A DNA stretch of 6,318 bases from an uncultured Collinsella sp. (GTDB lineage: Bacteria > Actinomycetota > Coriobacteriia > Coriobacteriales > Coriobacteriaceae), in the NCBI GenBank assembly GCA_900552705.1, contig USAX01000115.1:1-6318 (forward strand), read 5' to 3'. Below, piece after piece: positions 1 to 5,627 of this stretch. Position 1 is the first letter of the stretch. The number at the start of each line of letters is the position of its first letter. The translations under genes and the position numbers were made by a program. The notes beneath the pieces are model-generated. The model ran no database searches and had not been told where the DNA came from. It saw only the letters and a list, made by a program, of their open reading frames with translations.

Positions 1-359
1 TGATCGCAGATGAGTGCACCGTATCGGAGCAGTACAAGGAGATGGTCCTGAAGGCCAACGACACCTCGACGCGTGCGACCGGCCGCTCGACGGGACACCC
101 GGTGCGTGCCCTCAAGAGCCCCTTCACTAACGCCTACGCCAAGAGCGAGGCGGCGGGCGTAAGCGTCGAGGAGCTCGGGGCCATGGGCACGGGCGCCCTT
201 CGCAAGGCCGCCAAGGACGGCAATTACGAAGAGGGCTCGTTTTTGTGTGGACAGATTGCCGGCATGGTCAACGAGCGCCAAAGTGCACGTGAAATCGTTG
301 ACGACCTAGTCGATGGCGCCGAGCACGTCCTGAAGGGTGCGTGCGCATGGGTGGCGTAG
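1..359 (+). CDS. fabK: Enoyl-ACP reductase II FabK, C-terminal fragment
   Basis: This is the 3' end of a gene that begins before the window. The open frame runs from base 3 to the TAG at 357-359, giving 118 residues, about the last third of a FabK (roughly 310-325 residues). FabK is the FMN-dependent, NAD(P)H-using enoyl-ACP reductase that finishes each elongation cycle in the cytoplasm. It is a TIM-barrel flavoprotein of the nitronate monooxygenase superfamily, unrelated to the short-chain reductase FabI. The fragment aligns by eye with the tail of pneumococcal FabK: TGHPVRALKSPFT, then MGTGALRKAAKDG, then GSFLCGQIAGMV, then a helical end with DLVDGAEHVL. The flavin-binding loop and catalytic His lie upstream and cannot be checked. 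Its end overlaps the fabD start by 13 nt, which implies cotranscription and probably translational coupling. A related nitronate monooxygenase is the alternative, but the position directly before fabD makes FabK very likely. Confidence 0.92.
   Translation, partial: IADECTVSEQYKEMVLKANDTSTRATGRSTGHPVRALKSPFTNAYAKSEAAGVSVEELGAMGTGALRKAAKDGNYEEGSFLCGQIAGMVNERQSAREIVDDLVDGAEHVLKGACAWVA
333..339 (+). promoter_or_regulatory. Ribosome binding site for fabD, inside fabK
   Basis: The sequence AAGGGTG lies inside the last codons of fabK. From its GGG, the ATG at 347 is 9 nt away and the in-frame GTG at 341 only 3 nt. The spacing favours the ATG at 347 as the fabD start. It is a weak-to-moderate Shine-Dalgarno match, so coupling to fabK translation may also contribute. 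Confidence 0.55.
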
Positions 360-1273
360 CGTTTCTGTTTGCCGGCCAGGGCGCCCAGCACCCCGCGATG
401 GGCGTCGACCTGATCGAGGCATCGCCGGCGGCCGCCGAGGTGTTCGCCATTGTCGACGAGGTGCGCCCGGGGACCAGTGAGCAGTGCCGAAGCGCCTCCA
501 AGGAGGAACTCTCGCAGACCGAGAACACGCAGCCGTGCGTGTTCGTTCACGATCTGGCAGCGGCTGCCGCCCTGCGTGAGCGCGGCGTGGTACCTGCCGC
601 CTGTGCGGGATTCTCGCTGGGCGAGGTCGCCGCGCTCACCTTTGCGGGGGCGTTCGATACGCGAGCGGGCTTTGGGCTCGCGTGCGAGCGCGCGGCGCTG
701 ATGGCCGCGGCTGCCGAGCGCCATCCGGGCGGCATGCGCGCCGTCATCAAGCTCGATGCGGCGCAAGTCGAGAACCTGGCAAAACAGGCCGGCGAGGACT
801 GCTGGCCGGTCAACTACAACAGTCCGCAGCAGACGGTTGTTGCCGGAGCGCCCGAGGCGCTGCAGGAGCTCGACGTCCTAGTAAAAGAGGCTGGCGGCCG
901 CGCTATGAAAGTCGCGGTGTCGGGCGCATTTCATAGCCCCTATATGGCCGAGGCGACTGAGGGGCTGGCGACGTATATCCAAGCCGGCCACGCGCCGTCA
1001 CCGCTGCTGATTCCGGTCATGGCAAACATGACGGCGGCGCCCTATCCGGCGGACCCGCGAGCGGCATCGGATGTCTTGGCCAATCAGGTGAGTCATGCCG
1101 TTCGTTGGGTCGACACGCTGCATACTCTGCAGAATCAGGGCATCGACACGTTTATTGAGGTCGGCCCTGGCAAAACGCTGTCGGGCCTGGTCAAGCGTAC
1201 GCTGAGCGACGTTCGCGTGTATTCGTGCGAAACGGCCGAGCAGGTCGCAGCTATTGCCGACGAGCTCGCATAG
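347..1273 (+). CDS. fabD: Malonyl-CoA:ACP transacylase FabD
   Basis: FabD transfers malonyl from CoA to the phosphopantetheine arm of ACP, supplying every elongation step. From ATG 347 the product is 308 residues, against 309 for E. coli FabD. Visible family features are the N-terminal FLFAGQGAQ with oxyanion-hole Gln11, the nucleophile elbow GFSLGE with Ser90, the malonate-binding Arg115 in CERAALM, the catalytic His196 in SGAFHSPYM, Gln247 in LANQV, and the closing EVGPGKTLSGLVKR. The fold is an alpha/beta hydrolase core with an inserted ferredoxin-like subdomain; residues near 130-190 would form that insert. The elbow has Phe where E. coli has His (GHSLGE), a position that varies among FabD proteins. 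An alternative GTG start at 341 would add two residues, but its spacing to the ribosome site is poor. The gene overlaps fabK by 13 nt and sits 30 nt before fabG. Confidence 0.97.
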   Translation: MGGVAFLFAGQGAQHPAMGVDLIEASPAAAEVFAIVDEVRPGTSEQCRSASKEELSQTENTQPCVFVHDLAAAAALRERGVVPAACAGFSLGEVAALTFAGAFDTRAGFGLACERAALMAAAAERHPGGMRAVIKLDAAQVENLAKQAGEDCWPVNYNSPQQTVVAGAPEALQELDVLVKEAGGRAMKVAVSGAFHSPYMAEATEGLATYIQAGHAPSPLLIPVMANMTAAPYPADPRAASDVLANQVSHAVRWVDTLHTLQNQGIDTFIEVGPGKTLSGLVKRTLSDVRVYSCETAEQVAAIADELA

Positions 1274-1303
1274 TCCACAGGGCTGTAACCCGAAAGGAAT
1301 GAC

Positions 1304-2077
1304 ATGGGCAACTTGAACAACGGCGCGCTCGAGCGCAACGACTCACGTCGCGTGGCACTGGTCACGGGCGGCTCGCGGGGTATCGGCCGCGCCTGCGCTG
1401 TCGGTCTGGCGGAGGACGGCTTTGATATCGCCGTCGTCTATGCCGGCAGCGTCGATGCGGCGCGCAAGACGTGCGAAGCCTGTGAGGCGGTTGGCGCCAC
1501 GGCACGCGCATATCAATGCGACGTGGCCGATCCCGCTGCCGTCAACGCGTGCGTGGAAGCGGTCCTCAACGACTTTGGTTCCATTTGGGCGCTCGTCAAC
1601 AACGCCGGCATCACCCGCGATGGCCTGCTCATGCGCATGGGCGATGACGCATTCGATCGCGTGCTCGATGTCAATCTCAAGGGAACATTCAATATGACGC
1701 GCGCGCTCACCAAGACCTTTATGCGCCAGCGCGGCGGTTGCGTCGTCAACATGAGCTCGGTCGTGGGCCTGATGGGCAATGCCGGGCAAGCCAACTACGC
1801 TGCTTCCAAGGCGGGCGTGATAGGGCTTACCAAGGCGGTGGCGCGCGAGCTTGCGCCTCGTGGCGTACGAGCGAACGCGGTCGCCCCCGGGTTTGTCGAG
1901 ACAGATATGACGGCAAAGCTCTCGGAGAAGGTGCGTACGGCAACCGAGGAACAGATTCCCCTTAAGCGCATGGCACGTCCCGAGGAAGTGGCCGGCGTGG
2001 TGCGCTTTTTAGCGAGCGATGCGGCTGCTTACATTACGGGCGAGGTCGTGCGCGTCGACGGCGGAATGGCGATGTAG
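1304..2077 (+). CDS. fabG: 3-oxoacyl-ACP reductase FabG
   Basis: FabG is the NADPH-dependent reductase that turns beta-ketoacyl-ACP into (R)-3-hydroxyacyl-ACP. The 257-residue product is a classical short-chain dehydrogenase with a Rossmann fold. It has the cofactor loop TGGSRGIG at 21-28, NNAG at 99-102, and the catalytic tetrad Asn124 (VNLKGTF), Ser152, Tyr165 and Lys169 (YAASK). The C-terminal part carries the usual PGFVETDMT, the RMARPEEVA segment, and ends in TGEVVRVDGGMAM. The ATG at 1304 follows AAAGGA (1293-1298) with a 5-nt spacer, so the start is well supported. This gives a polar N-terminal extension of about 10 residues relative to E. coli FabG (244 residues). Many paralogous dehydrogenases share these motifs, but the place between fabD and fabF settles the role. 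Confidence 0.96.
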   Translation: MGNLNNGALERNDSRRVALVTGGSRGIGRACAVGLAEDGFDIAVVYAGSVDAARKTCEACEAVGATARAYQCDVADPAAVNACVEAVLNDFGSIWALVNNAGITRDGLLMRMGDDAFDRVLDVNLKGTFNMTRALTKTFMRQRGGCVVNMSSVVGLMGNAGQANYAASKAGVIGLTKAVARELAPRGVRANAVAPGFVETDMTAKLSEKVRTATEEQIPLKRMARPEEVAGVVRFLASDAAAYITGEVVRVDGGMAM

Positions 2078-2085
2078 AAACCAGG

Positions 2086-2098
2086 GCCGAAGAACGGC
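2086..2098 (+). other. Short GC-rich inverted repeat between fabG and fabF
   Basis: GCCG (2086-2089) and CGGC (2095-2098) are perfect inverted repeats around an AAGAA loop. Two flanking G-U pairs (2085 with 2099, 2084 with 2100) could lengthen the RNA stem to six pairs. It lies in the largest gap of the cluster (39 nt) and ends about 7 nt before the fabF ribosome site. There is no following U tract, so it is not a convincing terminator. It may be chance in GC-rich DNA, or a small structure affecting mRNA stability or fabF initiation. Confidence 0.3.
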
Positions 2099-2104
2099 TT
2101 GGAT

Positions 2105-2110
2105 GAGGAG
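2105..2110 (+). promoter_or_regulatory. Ribosome binding site deciding the fabF start
   Basis: GAGGAG lies 6 nt before the ATG at 2117 and only 3 nt before the adjacent ATG at 2114. Spacing favours 2117. The in-frame TTG at 2099 lies upstream of this site and has no recognisable site of its own. Confidence 0.65.
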
Positions 2111-2116
2111 ACCATG

Positions 2117-3364
2117 ATGGAACAGAGAGTTGCAATCACCGGCATCGGTGCCGTATCGCCGCTCGGCAACACCGCGCTTGCCACCTGGGCGGCCATGTGC
2201 GCCGGGACCTGTGGCATCGGCCCGATCACGCACTTCGATACCGATGCGTTTACCGTCAAGGTGGCGGCCGAAGTCAAGGGCTTTGACGGCAACGAGTACT
2301 TTGGCAAGCGTGACGCCAAGCATCTCGATCCCTGCGTTCAGTTTGCGCTGGTGGCTTCGGACGAGGCCATGCACGATGCGGGCTTTGATGCCGAAGGCGC
2401 CATCGATCGCGAGCGCCTGGGCGTTTACGTGGGGTCGGGCGTGGGCGGCATGCAGACGCTCGTCGACAACGTCCACACGATCGCCGATCGTGGACCTCGC
2501 CGCGCATCGCCCTATATGATTGCGATGATGATCCCCAACATGGCTTCGGGCAATATCGCGATCCGCCACAAGGCAAAGGGACCGACCCTGCCAGTCGTGA
2601 CTGCTTGCGCGACCTCGGCCCATGCGGTGGGCGAGGCGTTCCGTGCTATCAAGCACGGCTATGCCGACGCGATCCTCGCGGGCGGTGCCGAGGCGGCCAT
2701 TATCCCCGATGCTGTTGCAGGCTTTACGTCCTGCCGCGCATTGACCACCAACCCCGATCCCGCGACGGCCTGCCGCCCGTTCGACGCAGACCGCGATGGC
2801 TTTGTGATGGGTGAGGGCGCCTGCGTGCTGGTACTCGAGAGCATGGAGCATGCGCAGGCGCGCGGTGCGCACATTTATGCCGAGGTCGTGGGCTACGGCA
2901 ACACCGATGATGCCTATCACATTACGAGCCCCGACCCCGATGCCGCCGGCATTGCCCGTGCGATATCGCTGGCGGTAGCCGAGGGCGACGTCAAGCCTTC
3001 CGAGGGTCTCTACATCAACGCCCACGGCACCTCGACCAAGCTCAACGATTCGTCCGAGACGACAGGCATTAAGCGGGCGCTCGGCGAGGACGCGGCACGC
3101 GCCGCGCACGTCTCGTCGACCAAGTCGATGACCGGGCACATGATCGGTGCCACGGGTGCCATCGAGGTCATGGCCTGTGCCATGGCGCTCGAGCAGGGCG
3201 TGGTGCCCCCGACCATTAACTACCACACGCCCGATCCCGCCTGCGATCTTGATTACACGCCTAATCGAGCGGTTCGCGCCGACCTTACCTGGGCGCTTTC
3301 GACCAACCTGGGCTTTGGCGGGCACAACGCCGCCATCGCGCTGCGTAGATATACGAGGAGCTAG
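2117..3364 (+). CDS. fabF: Beta-ketoacyl-ACP synthase II FabF
   Basis: FabF is the decarboxylating condensing enzyme that adds two carbons from malonyl-ACP to acyl-ACP; it is the elongating synthase targeted by cerulenin and platensimycin. The 415-residue product has the thiolase fold with a Cys-His-His triad: Cys164 in VTACATSAHA, His303 in NAHGTSTKLND and His341 in SMTGHMIGATGA. Lys336 is also present in SSTKSMTGH. The gating Phe400 sits in the C-terminal GFGGHN loop. The N-terminus, MEQRVAITGIGAVSPLGN, is typical. Having two catalytic His separates it from FabH, which uses His and Asn. Length and the SPDPDA/GFGGHN signatures fit FabF better than FabB. An ATG at 2114 would add one Met. The stop lies 3 nt before accB, and the accB ribosome site is inside fabF. 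Confidence 0.97.
   Translation: MEQRVAITGIGAVSPLGNTALATWAAMCAGTCGIGPITHFDTDAFTVKVAAEVKGFDGNEYFGKRDAKHLDPCVQFALVASDEAMHDAGFDAEGAIDRERLGVYVGSGVGGMQTLVDNVHTIADRGPRRASPYMIAMMIPNMASGNIAIRHKAKGPTLPVVTACATSAHAVGEAFRAIKHGYADAILAGGAEAAIIPDAVAGFTSCRALTTNPDPATACRPFDADRDGFVMGEGACVLVLESMEHAQARGAHIYAEVVGYGNTDDAYHITSPDPDAAGIARAISLAVAEGDVKPSEGLYINAHGTSTKLNDSSETTGIKRALGEDAARAAHVSSTKSMTGHMIGATGAIEVMACAMALEQGVVPPTINYHTPDPACDLDYTPNRAVRADLTWALSTNLGFGGHNAAIALRRYTRS
3355..3360 (+). promoter_or_regulatory. Ribosome binding site for accB, inside the fabF end
   Basis: GAGGAG encodes part of the last fabF codons and stands 7 nt before the accB ATG at 3368. Ribosomes ending fabF would clear or uncover this site, consistent with coupled translation of the two genes. 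Confidence 0.65.
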
Positions 3365-3367
3365 AGC

Positions 3368-3841
3368 ATGGATTCCAAAAGACTTGCCGAGATAGCCGAT
3401 GTGATGGAGGACCGCGGCCTTACGCGCGTACGTGTTGAGGAGCCCGATGGCACCGCGGTCGAACTCGAGCGCGCGAGTGCCGCGCAGCCGGTTGCCGTGC
3501 CCGTGCCTATGCCGGGTGCCGTGGCCGCTCAAGTTGCAGCTCCCACAGTCGCGCCTGCCGCACCGGAACCCGCCACGCAGACACCTGCCGCCGCGCCGGA
3601 GCCCAAGGGCACCGAGGTGACTGCTCCCATGGTGGGCGTCTTCTATGCTGCCCCTGCGCCGGGCGACGAGCCGTTTGTGCGCGTGGGCTCCAAGGTCAAG
3701 GCCGGCGAGACCCTCTGCATCATCGAGGCCATGAAGGTTCTCAACGAGGTGACGGCCGAGGCAGACGGTGAGGTGCTCGAGATCTGCGTGGCCGACGGCG
3801 ACCTCGTGGAGTTTGGCAGCTGCCTCATGAGGATCGGATAG
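3368..3841 (+). CDS. accB: Biotin carboxyl carrier protein of acetyl-CoA carboxylase
   Basis: AccB carries the biotin that moves a carboxyl group from the AccC site to the AccA/AccD site. The 157-residue product has three parts. Residues 1-37 are a charged N-terminal segment (DSKRLAEIADVME, then VEEPDGTAVELER) of the kind that docks with biotin carboxylase. Residues about 38-80 are a flexible linker very rich in Ala, Pro and Val. Residues about 81-157 are the biotinyl domain, with the biotinylation site Lys123 in EAMKVLNEV. The TAPMVGVFYAAPAPGDEPF stretch contains the protruding 'thumb' typical of bacterial AccB (E. coli has SPMVGTFYRTP here), which helps separate it from carriers of other biotin enzymes. 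The product must be biotinylated by a BirA ligase encoded elsewhere. It lies 3 nt after fabF and 9 nt before fabZ. Confidence 0.96.
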   Translation: MDSKRLAEIADVMEDRGLTRVRVEEPDGTAVELERASAAQPVAVPVPMPGAVAAQVAAPTVAPAAPEPATQTPAAAPEPKGTEVTAPMVGVFYAAPAPGDEPFVRVGSKVKAGETLCIIEAMKVLNEVTAEADGEVLEICVADGDLVEFGSCLMRIG

Positions 3842-3846
3842 GTGAT
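3840..3846 (+). promoter_or_regulatory. Ribosome binding site for fabZ spanning the accB stop
   Basis: AGGTGAT matches the right half of the canonical AGGAGGTGAT complement of the 16S 3' end, and overlaps the accB TAG stop (3839-3841). It is about 4-5 nt before the ATG at 3851, favouring that start. A competing GTG at 3842 could use GAGGAT at 3829-3834, 7 nt upstream, so the choice is not certain. Confidence 0.5.
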
Positions 3847-3850
3847 ATCC

Positions 3851-4273
3851 ATGAACAAAGAAGAGCTCAAGAAGCTATTACCGCATCGCGAGCCGATGCT
3901 TTTGCTCGACGAAGCCGAGCTGGTGGGCGACGAGGCCCACGGCAAGATCGCGATTACAGGCGACGAGTACTTTTTGCAGGGACATTTTCCGGGAAACCCG
4001 GTCGTTCCCGGCGTGATTCAGTGCGAGATGCTCGCCCAGAACTGCTGCGTGCTGCTGATGGGCGATGAGGAGGCGCGCGGCGCGACGCCGTTCTACACGA
4101 GTCTGGACAAGGTGCGCTTTAAGCGTCCGGTGCGCCCGGGCGACACGGTGGATCTAGTGTGCTCCATCACGCGTGCGCGCGGGCCGTTCCGCTTTGCGAC
4201 GGGTACAGCGAGCGTCAACGGTGAGGTTTGCTGCCGCGCCGATATGTCTTTTGCACTCATGCACGAAAGTTAA
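3851..4273 (+). CDS. fabZ: 3-hydroxyacyl-ACP dehydratase FabZ
   Basis: FabZ removes water from (R)-3-hydroxyacyl-ACP to give trans-2-enoyl-ACP, the substrate of FabK. The product from ATG 3851 is 140 residues, close to other FabZ proteins (about 140-150). It is a single hot-dog domain. It begins with a short helix and the LLPHREPMLLLD motif. The active-site stretch is GHFPGNPVVPGVIQCEM, with catalytic His45 and Glu59 at the usual 14-residue spacing, followed by LAQ. A later KVRFKRPVRPGDTV segment is also typical. The catalytic acid is Glu in a FabZ-type context; FabA has Asp, so FabA is excluded. Isomerase activity (as in FabN of Enterococcus) cannot be judged from motifs alone. The chain is rich in Cys (58, 65, 66, 104, 127, 128). 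Starting at GTG 3842 would add three residues and make it abut the accB stop exactly. Confidence 0.95.
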   Translation: MNKEELKKLLPHREPMLLLDEAELVGDEAHGKIAITGDEYFLQGHFPGNPVVPGVIQCEMLAQNCCVLLMGDEEARGATPFYTSLDKVRFKRPVRPGDTVDLVCSITRARGPFRFATGTASVNGEVCCRADMSFALMHES

Positions 4274-4279
4274 GGAAGG
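4272..4279 (+). promoter_or_regulatory. Ribosome binding site deciding the accC start
   Basis: AAGGAAGG overlaps the fabZ TAA stop and lies 4-7 nt before the ATG at 4284, depending on which GG block pairs. It fixes the accC start at 4284 rather than at in-frame start codons inside fabZ, which would add an unrelated basic N-terminus. Confidence 0.75.
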
Positions 4280-4283
4280 CTCC

Positions 4284-5627
4284 ATGTTCGACAAAGTGCT
4301 CATCGCCAACCGCGGCGAAGTCGCGGTCCGTGTTATCCGCGCGTGCCGCGATATGGGCATCAAGACCGTCGCCGTTTATTCCACGGCCGATGCGGACGCG
4401 CTACACGTGCAGCTTGCCGACGAGGCGTATTGCATCGGCGGCCCGCGTCTTGCCGAGAGCTACCTCAACGACGATGCCGTGCTCACCTGTGCCGTAAAGT
4501 CGGGGGCAAAGGCGATCCATCCCGGCTATGGCTTCTTTTCCGAGAAGGCGAGCTTCGTGCGCGACTGCGACAAGTTCGGTCTGGCGTTTGTCGGTCCTTC
4601 GGCCGAGGTGATCGACAGCATGGGCGACAAGGACGCCGCACGCCGAACGGCCGCTGCTGCGGGCGTGCCCATCGTGCCGGGCTGCGATTTGCTCAAAAGC
4701 CCCGAGGAAGCAACGGCCGAGGCCGAGCGCATCGGCTGCCCCGTGCTTATTAAGGCGCGCGCGGGCGGCGGCGGTCGCGGTATTCGCAAGGTCGAGCGCG
4801 TGGAAGATGCGGCAAAGGCGTTCATCGAGGCGCGTGCCGAGGGTGAGGCCGTTTTTGGCGACGGCGAGTGCTACATGGAGAAGTTCGTTGCGCCGGCGCA
4901 TCACGTTGAGGTACAGATTATGGCCGATAAGCAGGGCCATGTGTTTTCGCTCGGCGAGCGCGAGTGCTCGGTGCAGCGCCGCAACCAAAAGCTGATCGAG
5001 GAGAGCCCCGCGCCGTGCCTCGACGGACGCGATGATATTCGCGCGCGCATGCACAAGGCCGCGCGCGACCTGGCTCGTGCCGTTGGCTATGAGGGCGCTG
5101 GCACCATCGAGTTTTTGTACTCAGATGACGGCAATTTCTACTTTATGGAAATGAACACGCGCTTGCAGGTGGAGCATCCGGTTACGGAGTTTGTGACCGA
5201 TACCGACCTGGTTAAGTGGCAGCTGCGCGTGGCTGCCGGCCAGCCTCTGCCCTTTGAGCAGGAGGACGTACCGGTCCGCAACCACGCCATGGAGTGCCGC
5301 ATCAATGCCGAAACGCCGGACTTTCTACCGTCATGTGGAACGGTCACCGCGTTGCGTGTGCCGGGTGGTCCGCGCGTGCGCTGGGATTCCGCCATGTTTA
5401 CCGGAGCGAAAGTTCCGCCGTACTACGACTCCATGCTCGGCAAGCTCATCGTGTGCGCGCCCACGCGTGACGGTGCCATTCGCAAGATGCGCTCGGCCCT
5501 GGGCGAGCTCGTGATTGAGGGCGTGAGCGAAAATAGCGAGCTTCAGCTCGACGTGCTGGCAAACGACGAGTTTTTGTCGGGCATGTATCACACCGATCTG
5601 ATGGGGCATCTCTATGCTGATGAATAG
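4284..5627 (+). CDS. accC: Biotin carboxylase subunit of acetyl-CoA carboxylase
   Basis: AccC uses ATP and bicarbonate to carboxylate the biotin on AccB, the first half-reaction of malonyl-CoA synthesis. The 447-residue product matches E. coli AccC (449) nearly end to end. It opens with MFDKVLIANRGEVAVRVIRA. The HPGYGFFSE motif is at 79-87. The ATP-grasp region has Lys116, Lys157, the Gly-rich lid KARAGGGGRG (157-166), His207 and Lys236. The metal and catalytic residues are Glu276 and Glu289, with MEMNTRLQVEHPVTE at 288-302 (Asn291, Arg293, Glu297) and Arg339 in MECRINAE. There is no biotinyl domain after residue 447, so this is a stand-alone subunit and not a pyruvate or acyl-CoA carboxylase fusion. 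Its last codons overlap the accD start. Separate BC and BCCP genes are unlike the fused subunit of mycolic-acid Actinobacteria. Confidence 0.97.
   Translation: MFDKVLIANRGEVAVRVIRACRDMGIKTVAVYSTADADALHVQLADEAYCIGGPRLAESYLNDDAVLTCAVKSGAKAIHPGYGFFSEKASFVRDCDKFGLAFVGPSAEVIDSMGDKDAARRTAAAAGVPIVPGCDLLKSPEEATAEAERIGCPVLIKARAGGGGRGIRKVERVEDAAKAFIEARAEGEAVFGDGECYMEKFVAPAHHVEVQIMADKQGHVFSLGERECSVQRRNQKLIEESPAPCLDGRDDIRARMHKAARDLARAVGYEGAGTIEFLYSDDGNFYFMEMNTRLQVEHPVTEFVTDTDLVKWQLRVAAGQPLPFEQEDVPVRNHAMECRINAETPDFLPSCGTVTALRVPGGPRVRWDSAMFTGAKVPPYYDSMLGKLIVCAPTRDGAIRKMRSALGELVIEGVSENSELQLDVLANDEFLSGMYHTDLMGHLYADE

Noticed and set aside
224..766. A 180-codon minus-strand open frame opposite fabK and fabD
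   Set aside because: Its Arg-rich product has no known motif, and it lies opposite two well-supported genes.
1274..1303. GGG/CCC inverted repeat (1280-1291) in the fabD-fabG gap as a terminator
   Set aside because: Only three pairs can form and no T run follows; the gap is adequately explained by the fabG ribosome site at 1293-1298.
2099..2116. TTG start at 2099 for fabF
   Set aside because: No ribosome site precedes it, it overlaps the hairpin region, and the GAGGAG at 2105-2110 fits the ATG at 2117.
2009..3532. A 507-codon open frame on the minus strand, opposite fabF and parts of fabG and accB
   Set aside because: It lies fully opposite genes with clear catalytic motifs, has a low-complexity Arg/His/Gly-rich product with no recognisable domain, and arises from GC-rich codon bias in the real genes.
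4173..4283. N-terminal extension of accC into fabZ
   Set aside because: The extra 37 residues come from out-of-frame fabZ sequence, are Arg/Ala-rich, and have no AccC counterpart. ATG 4284 has a good ribosome site and gives the family's usual N-terminus.
4401..5054. A 217-codon minus-strand open frame opposite accC
   Set aside because: It is antisense to conserved AccC sequence and has no family motif or supporting ribosome site; it is a shadow frame.
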